Positions 58,881-64,000 of a stretch of 64,000 bases of DNA are shown in pieces; within the stretch, counting starts at the first letter, position 1, and each line of letters begins with the position of its first letter. Made by a program: the position numbers and the translations under genes. Under the pieces are notes generated by a model that was not told where the DNA came from, searched no databases, and saw only the letters and a program-made list of their open reading frames with translations. The stretch is from Bacteroidaceae bacterium (lineage in GTDB: Bacteria; Bacteroidota; Bacteroidia; Bacteroidales; Bacteroidaceae), in assembly GCA_902362595.1 (NCBI GenBank), contig CABIXF010000021.1, positions 1-64,000 of the forward strand. Reading direction: 5' to 3'.

Positions 58881-60224
58881 TCACTTGATTTGTTGCATGA
58901 TATTTCCGATGGCAGTGGCCTCAACCGGTCCTTCTACTACGGGAATTCCAATGGCTTCTTCTGTCAGCCGATTCAGATATTTGTTCTGGCTTCCTCCGCC
59001 TATAACATACAGTTTTGCAACGGGTTCCGGCAAAAGACGGTTCAGGGCCTCCAAGCCCGTTTTATAACGCAAGGCCAGCGAACGAAGCACACATTTCACA
59101 AATTCTCCCTGAGTGACAGGCGGTTTCTGCCCCTGAGTCACACAATAAGCGGCAATCGCATCTGCCATACGTACCGGACACTGGAAAACTGCCTCATCCA
59201 CATCAATCAACGCCTCGGTTTCCGCACATTCCGCAGCCGGAAACAAGGTAGTATAGGCCACATCCTTTCCCTCGTCTTTCCATTCCTGCATCAGTTTCTG
59301 CAGAATCCACAATCCGGTGATGTTCTGCAAAAAACAAATCTGTCCTTCTCTCCCTCCTTCATTGGTGAATCCAGCCAAACGGGCTTCTTCTGTCAAAATC
59401 GGTTCAGGGTTCATGACTCCCAGCAAAGACCAGGTGCCTGAACTCAAAAAAGCCACTTTCTTTCCATCCACAGACGAAGGAACCACACTGGCTGCACTAG
59501 CGGTGTCATGCGAAGCCACCGCTATCACTTCCACTTCATAGTCTATTCCTATCTGTTCCTTGATTTCCTGCTTCAGGAATCCACGTGAAGTACCCGGCAT
59601 GACAATTTCTCCAAAAAGATGCGTCGGAAGTCCCAATTCACGAATCAGTTTGAAATTCCAGGTGCGTGCCTTGGCATCCAGCAGCTCGGAAGTAGAAGCA
59701 ATACTATATTCATTGTTGGCGACTCCTGTCAGATAATAGCTGAACAAATCGGGCATGAACAACAATTTGTCGGCGACCTTCAACAATGCATTGTTTTCCT
59801 TTTGCATGGCATATAGTTGAAACAGCGTATTGATTGCCATGACCTGTGTACCCGATTCCATATAATGTGCCGCTACATTCACCTTCGAAAAGAACTCCTC
59901 GGGCATACCCTCCGTACGGCTGTCGCGATAACAGACTGGATTCCCCAGTAAATTTCCCTGTGCATCAATCAAACCGAAATCCACGCCCCAAGTATCTATT
60001 CCAATACTTTTCAGAAAATATCCCTTTTCTACCGCCATACGGATACCGACCTTCATCTCTTCAAACAAAGAAAGAAAATCCCAATAAATATGTCCTCCCA
60101 TCCGCACCTGACGATTGGAAAAACGATGTACCGTATCCAGCTGAAGTCCGTCACCGGAAAGGTAGCCGGCAATTACTCTGCCGCTACCTCCTCCAAAATC
60201 TATCGCTAAATATGCTTCTTTCAT
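58881..60224 (-). CDS. fucK: L-fuculokinase (rhamnulokinase-like FGGY kinase)
   Basis: This 447-aa kinase has the ASKHA fold: phosphate-1 loop AIDFGGGSGRVIAG, the catalytic region GIDTWGVDFGLID, LSSGTWSLLGV, and the adenosine motif YVIGGGSQNKYLN. By sequence it is RhaB-like, which is usual for Bacteroides FucK; neighbours decide the assignment. It phosphorylates L-fuculose at O1. Its ATG overlaps the fucA stop by four bases (ATGA), indicating coupling. Confidence 0.88.
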   Translation of the reverse strand: MKEAYLAIDFGGGSGRVIAGYLSGDGLQLDTVHRFSNRQVRMGGHIYWDFLSLFEEMKVGIRMAVEKGYFLKSIGIDTWGVDFGLIDAQGNLLGNPVCYRDSRTEGMPEEFFSKVNVAAHYMESGTQVMAINTLFQLYAMQKENNALLKVADKLLFMPDLFSYYLTGVANNEYSIASTSELLDAKARTWNFKLIRELGLPTHLFGEIVMPGTSRGFLKQEIKEQIGIDYEVEVIAVASHDTASAASVVPSSVDGKKVAFLSSGTWSLLGVMNPEPILTEEARLAGFTNEGGREGQICFLQNITGLWILQKLMQEWKDEGKDVAYTTLFPAAECAETEALIDVDEAVFQCPVRMADAIAAYCVTQGQKPPVTQGEFVKCVLRSLALRYKTGLEALNRLLPEPVAKLYVIGGGSQNKYLNRLTEEAIGIPVVEGPVEATAIGNIMQQIK

Positions 60225-60859
60225 TTCGTCTTTTTTCCTAAAATATATGTGTCGAGGTCATCAATCTCTTCCGCCGTCAACGTCTTGTATTTACCTCCGG
60301 AAAGCACAATGATACGGCACGCCATTTCAAAAAACATCGCTCTTTCGAAAGCCTGGTCAAAGTCTTTTCCGCAAACCACCTGCCCATGCTTCTGAAGCAA
60401 TACGGAATTATGCGACTTCATGGCTGCAATCACAGCCTCAGCCAATTCTTTGGAACCCGGACGGAAATACGGAATGACTGGAATCTCTGCTCCCACATGG
60501 CAAGGCACTTCTGCTGTCACATTAAAATCTTTGGGGGTATTTTCCATGCACGACACCACAGTAGCATAGGGTGACTGGAAATGAAGCACCACATTTACAT
60601 CGGGACGCTCTCTCAACACTCCCAAATGAAAAACACTTTCCATGGAGGGTTTTACTCCATTCAACACCTCTCCGTTTTCCAGCCGGCAAACTGCCACTTT
60701 ATCTTTTGTCAGGGAAGGAACCCACGAACCTGTGCCAGACACCAGCACTTCATCGCCCACACGCCATGAAAGATTACCACTGCTGCACACGGTCAATCCG
60801 GCATCACCTACCCGATGAGCCTGCTTCAAAAATTCTTCAATCTGTTCGTTTGTAATCAT
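60221..60859 (-). CDS. fucA: L-fuculose-1-phosphate aldolase
   Basis: This 212-aa class II aldolase of the AraD/FucA group splits L-fuculose 1-phosphate into L-lactaldehyde and DHAP. It has SSGNLSWR (phosphate binding), PSMESVFHLGV (catalytic Glu) and LLQKHGQVVCG (a metal His). Where most relatives have HxH before SPYAT, this protein reads LHFQSPYAT, so one expected Zn ligand is Gln. ATG 60859 is chosen over an upstream extension to 60919 that runs into the spacer after fucI. It lies 71 bp after fucI. Confidence 0.9.
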   Translation of the reverse strand: MITNEQIEEFLKQAHRVGDAGLTVCSSGNLSWRVGDEVLVSGTGSWVPSLTKDKVAVCRLENGEVLNGVKPSMESVFHLGVLRERPDVNVVLHFQSPYATVVSCMENTPKDFNVTAEVPCHVGAEIPVIPYFRPGSKELAEAVIAAMKSHNSVLLQKHGQVVCGKDFDQAFERAMFFEMACRIIVLSGGKYKTLTAEEIDDLDTYILGKKTK

Positions 60860-60930
60860 AATCTTATCAAGAATGGATATATAGCCGGAACAAACGGGTT
60901 CTCCCATCCGTTCCGGCAAAATTAAATGAG

Positions 60931-62703
60931 TTATTTATAAATAGGACCGTAATTCTGACATGCCCGGTAATCAGCTCCTTCTTTATCCATACCAAATGCA
61001 TTCCATGCGGCGGGACGGAAAATCTTGTCATCTTCCACATTGTGCATGCAAACCGGAATACGCAGAATAGAAGCCAGTGTAATCAAATCCTGACCAATGT
61101 GTCCGTAACTGATGGCTCCATGGTTCGCTCCCCAATTATTCATGACAGAATAAACATCCTTGAAAGCCGGTTTGTCGCACAAGCGGGGTACAAACCAAGT
61201 AGTCGGCCATGTACGGTCGGTACGCTCATCCAGCAGCTTATGGATTTCCGGGTCGATTTCCACTGTCCATCCTTCTGCTATCTGGAGAACCGGGCCCAGT
61301 CCTTTAATCAGGTTCAAACGGCTCATGGTGACAGGCATACCTCCCTTTGACAAGAAGTTAGAAGAGAAACCACCGCCACGGAAATAGTCTCTGTTGGCCG
61401 GATACCAGGTAGTTGCTTCCAAGCATTTTTCCACTTCGCTCTCCGTAATTTCCCAAGACGGCTTCATCGCCGGATTGCCATTGGCATCGGTCTGCTGTCC
61501 TGTACCATCCAATGTGGTAGCTCCGGAATTAATCAAATGAATAATACCATTCTGTGCCAGTCCGGTCAGTTCCTTACCTGTCACACGTTTCACGGCTTCC
61601 GGACTCCAGTAGGTACGTACATCAGAGAAAATCTGTGCACGGTTGGTCAACAAATGGCCGAAGAGCATGGCTACTCCATTGCAAGCATCATTTTCTGTTG
61701 CTACCACGTAAGCCTCACGAATGCCGTTCCAATCAAAAGACGTATTCAGCAATGCTTCCGAGAAATCCCCATTGGGATAAAAGTCTGTCCACTGGCGCTG
61801 GCCCTGGAAACCGGCTGCAATGGCATTGTGTCCCAATGACTCTTCCTTGAATCCCAGTTCCTTGAGTTTCGGATTTCCAGTCATCAAATCGCGCATGATA
61901 ATCGTCATTTTCACGATAAACTCCCAGTCGGCATCTTTTTCAGCACGTGTCTTGACCTTTGCTTCCACGTTGAAATCCTTTCCTTCATTCTTTTTACAAT
62001 ACTTTTCAGTCCATGCCATCGCCTTGGCATATTCCTCCTTATCGTAAATTCCTTCGGTCATACGGCGGATAATCTCGGTCAAATCCACTGATTCACAACG
62101 CATACCCAGATATTCCTGGAAGAAATCCGGATTGACAATCGAACCGGCAATACCCATGGACACGCTACCCATCGAAAGATAGGATTTCCCTCTCATGGTT
62201 GCCACTGCCTGAGCCGCACGGGCAAAGCGCAGAATCTTTTCGGCTACATCAGCCGAAATCGTATTGTCTTCTATATCTTGTACATCATGACCGTAAATGC
62301 CAAATGCCGGCAGTCCTTTCTGTGCATGTCCAGCCAACACCGCTGCCAAATACACCGCTCCCGGTCTTTCCGTTCCATTGAATCCCCACACAGCCTTCGG
62401 ATAGTAAGGATTCATATCCATTGTTTCAGCCCCGTAACACCAGCAGGAAGTGACCGTGATGGTAGCTCCTACACCTTCACGTTCAAATTTTTCGGCACAA
62501 GCTGCACTTTCAGCTACTCGCCCGATGGTAGAATCTGCAATTACACATTCCACGGGACTTCCATCTCCGTTTTTCAGATTGGAAGAAATCAATTCGGCTA
62601 CGGCTTTAGCCAGATTCATAGTCTTTTCTTCAAGGCTTTCACGAACGCCACCCTGACGTCCGTCGATGGTGGGACGAATCCCAATTTTCGGATAATTTTT
62701 CAT
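60931..62703 (-). CDS. fucI: L-fucose isomerase
   Basis: This 590-aa enzyme converts L-fucose to L-fuculose in the cytoplasm and is normal in length. The start [20 protein letters not shown] is conserved. [21 protein letters not shown] contains the catalytic Glu, DVRTYWSP the Mn-binding Asp, and [18 protein letters not shown] the metal-binding His. It is the first gene of the fuc operon, 102 bp from the fucR stop, with a FucR-type box between. Confidence 0.95.
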   Translation of the reverse strand: MKNYPKIGIRPTIDGRQGGVRESLEEKTMNLAKAVAELISSNLKNGDGSPVECVIADSTIGRVAESAACAEKFEREGVGATITVTSCWCYGAETMDMNPYYPKAVWGFNGTERPGAVYLAAVLAGHAQKGLPAFGIYGHDVQDIEDNTISADVAEKILRFARAAQAVATMRGKSYLSMGSVSMGIAGSIVNPDFFQEYLGMRCESVDLTEIIRRMTEGIYDKEEYAKAMAWTEKYCKKNEGKDFNVEAKVKTRAEKDADWEFIVKMTIIMRDLMTGNPKLKELGFKEESLGHNAIAAGFQGQRQWTDFYPNGDFSEALLNTSFDWNGIREAYVVATENDACNGVAMLFGHLLTNRAQIFSDVRTYWSPEAVKRVTGKELTGLAQNGIIHLINSGATTLDGTGQQTDANGNPAMKPSWEITESEVEKCLEATTWYPANRDYFRGGGFSSNFLSKGGMPVTMSRLNLIKGLGPVLQIAEGWTVEIDPEIHKLLDERTDRTWPTTWFVPRLCDKPAFKDVYSVMNNWGANHGAISYGHIGQDLITLASILRIPVCMHNVEDDKIFRPAAWNAFGMDKEGADYRACQNYGPIYK

Positions 62704-62750
62704 TGATTAGATTTTTTACAATGTTCTACATCTGTTTTATCTATCTCATT

Positions 62751-62782
62751 TATCTATGCTGAACTGTGCTGAAATCAACATA
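62751..62782 (-). promoter_or_regulatory. fucI promoter region with FucR box
   Basis: The box at 62751-62774 (plus strand) contains RTGCTGAACYRTGCTGA; on the minus strand it is two 10-bp direct repeats, TCAGCACAGT and TCAGCATAGA. It starts immediately after a weak -7 element TATGTTGA (62782-62775). The same arrangement occurs before fucR. The -33 is not clear (a TTTG lies 24 bp away, longer than usual). Confidence 0.65.
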
Positions 62783-62805
62783 CGAGAATCTCTCTTTTAT
62801 TCCTT

Positions 62806-63792
62806 TCAAACGGAATGGCGAAGATGTACTTCTGTGGGAAGGAATTCCTGTATGCCTTCACCCGTTAAAATAAAATTTGCTGCTTTCTGCCCCATTTCCT
62901 CCCAGTCAATACTAAGTGCCGTAATCCCCTCGTCTATCACCTCATAGGCAGGCGTATCATTATAGGCAATCAAGCCAAAATCAACTCCACATTTCAATCC
63001 TCTCTCCCTACTCCGTTTAACCACATTCACCACATCTGTTTGCCGGATAACGATATACACCATCCCTTTTTCTACTTTCTGAATCTCTTCATCATGCATC
63101 ACCTCTGCCAAAAAATGATTGTCGCGGCAGTAAGCTTCAAAACTCTGTATGGAAGAATGAGGATGCTTAGATTCTTGAGGAAGCTGGAACACGATTTTAC
63201 GGTAGCGCTTCAACCGTGCGGACAATTCTGACAGTGCTTTATAAAATGCTTCATCAAAATTCTGGCAAATGTAAGAATGGCTTCCTTTCTCAAACTTGCC
63301 AAAGTCGAGCAATAAGAGTCTGGAAGAAGGGATTTTATCGAATAAAGGAGAAAACCTTTCATTGTCAAAATTCATGACTACATAATAATTATATCTCCCA
63401 ATGGCTTCCCGCAAGATAGTATTAAATATATGTTCATTATACTGATGAAACCAAAGATCTACTTTATATAAAACTGAAAGCTTCCTGACAAAACTATTGT
63501 ATAAGGTATTCTTAAAGGGAGAATATTCATCCAGCAACAGAAATATTTTCTCTTGCCGGTTTATGACGTAATATCCCTTGCCGGGGGTAGAATCAATCAA
63601 CCGCCTTTCACGCAGGTCGGCAAAAGCCTTAAATACCGTATCACGTGACACATGGTAGGTTCTGCTCAACGCATTGATAGAAGGCAAGCTCGTATCCGTC
63701 CGATACTTTCCCATCAAAATGTCCCGTTCAATGAGATCCGACAGTTGTTTTACCTTCGTGGACTGTTGCCCAAATTGTATATTCTTATCCAT
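62806..63792 (-). CDS. fucR: GntR-type regulator of the fucose operon
   Basis: This 328-aa protein has an N-terminal GntR winged helix (about 8-75; LPSINALSRTYHVSRDTVFKAFADLRERRLI) and a C-terminal LacI/periplasmic-binding-protein-like effector domain (about 80-328; GLIAYNDTPAYEVIDEGITALSIDWEEMG). Its place next to fucI matches FucR of B. thetaiotaomicron, a repressor relieved by L-fucose. It probably binds the two 24-bp boxes before fucI and before itself. Confidence 0.9.
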   Translation of the reverse strand: MDKNIQFGQQSTKVKQLSDLIERDILMGKYRTDTSLPSINALSRTYHVSRDTVFKAFADLRERRLIDSTPGKGYYVINRQEKIFLLLDEYSPFKNTLYNSFVRKLSVLYKVDLWFHQYNEHIFNTILREAIGRYNYYVVMNFDNERFSPLFDKIPSSRLLLLDFGKFEKGSHSYICQNFDEAFYKALSELSARLKRYRKIVFQLPQESKHPHSSIQSFEAYCRDNHFLAEVMHDEEIQKVEKGMVYIVIRQTDVVNVVKRSRERGLKCGVDFGLIAYNDTPAYEVIDEGITALSIDWEEMGQKAANFILTGEGIQEFLPTEVHLRHSV

Positions 63793-63802
63793 ATCAATGT
63801 AT

Positions 63803-63857
63803 TATCTGTGCTGAACCATGCTGACACAAAGGAAAAGATTTTATGTAAGACCGCAAA
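63803..63857 (-). promoter_or_regulatory. fucR promoter with FucR box covering the start point
   Basis: On the minus strand TTTG (63857-63854), 19 bp, TTCCTTTG (63834-63827), then directly the box (63826-63803) with TCAGCATGGT and TCAGCACAGA in tandem. It matches 20 of 24 positions with the fucI box. The site would cover the transcription start, implying autorepression. Confidence 0.7.
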
Positions 63858-63909
63858 AGAATGCTTTATGTTTAAAAACAGATGAAGGGAAATACAGAAA
63901 ATAAAAAAA

Positions 63910-63942
63910 GAGGGTGTGTCAAAAAGCACACCTTCTTTTTTA
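63910..63942. terminator. Hairpin terminator near the right edge
   Basis: GGTGTG/CACACC with loop TCAAAAAG, flanked by TTCTTTTTT on the plus strand and a long A-run (T-run on the minus strand) on the other side. It could serve either direction. Confidence 0.7.
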
Positions 63943-63945
63943 CGC

Positions 63946-63976
63946 ACAAAGCCCCGACTTTCCCAAGCCGGGGCTT
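63946..63976. terminator. Second hairpin at the right edge
   Basis: The stem AAAGCCCCG/CGGGGCTTT with a 12-nt loop, followed by TGTTATT, lies 3 bp from the first hairpin. It probably ends a gene beyond the window. Confidence 0.7.
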
Positions 63977-64000
63977 TGTTATTACCTAAAGATTTTGTAT

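Overview
The window looks like a chromosomal segment of a gut Bacteroidales organism (Bacteroides or Phocaeicola-like). The evidence is SusC/SusD, a hybrid two-component system (HTCS), TonB-dependent receptors, Bacteroides-type promoters (TTTG, 19-21 bp, TAnnTTTG), the fucI-fucA-fucK-fucP order with a GntR-type regulator, and the tail of an IS4-type transposase common in Bacteroides. Genus is inferred; no rRNA or housekeeping marker is present. I saw no tRNA, rRNA or CRISPR array.

Layout. 1-4.3 kb: transposase tail, small XRE regulator, FAD-dependent dehydrogenase, LuxR-type regulator with a degenerate receiver, and a secreted CE1-type esterase. 4.4-6.8 kb: a TonB-dependent receptor divergent from that esterase. 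6.87-7.0 kb: six palindromes at an exact 22-bp period. 7.1-52.2 kb: a very large xylan utilisation locus. It comprises a five-gene operon (CE20-like esterase, GPH symporter, GH10, intracellular GH43, GH67), a divergent 1364-aa HTCS, a 13-gene operon (CE1, GH95, GH43, GH146/127, TlpA-like, GH97, three GH43, GH31, GH43, GH31, CE6), a lone GH43 lipoprotein, and susC-susD followed by a GH43-CBM6-GH8 fusion. 52.7 kb: a second 22-bp-period palindrome array. 52.8-54.1 kb: a small regulator and membrane-protein operon with its own operators. 54.3-57.4 kb: ResB, CcsA and triheme cytochrome c peroxidase genes. 57.5-63.8 kb: the L-fucose operon and its regulator. The right edge holds two terminator hairpins.

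Function. The enzyme set (GH10 xylanase, GH8 exo-oligoxylanase, GH67 alpha-glucuronidase, several GH43, GH31 alpha-xylosidase-like, GH97, GH95, GH146/127, and CE1/CE6/CE20-like esterases) fits a heavily decorated glucuronoarabinoxylan such as cereal-bran xylan rather than plain xylan. SusCD would import oligosaccharides, periplasmic enzymes would strip the side chains, and the GPH symporter plus the signal-less GH43 would finish the job in the cytoplasm.

Most notable observations. (1) Four xylan-locus promoters share one geometry: a GTAAC-type half-site starting exactly 57 bp before a perfect TAnnTTTG -7 element, with a second half-site 21-22 bp after the first. This is a strong candidate HTCS operator. 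(2) Two arrays of 16-bp palindromes lie at an exact 22-bp period. (3) A 15-bp palindrome GTTTATNNNATAAAC sits at the same place between -33 and -7 in two promoters of the small-regulator operon. (4) A FucR box directly follows the -7 element of fucI and fucR. (5) One GH31 gene is split by an 11-A run. (6) The GH95 carries a Thr at the residue thought to separate L-galactosidases from L-fucosidases.
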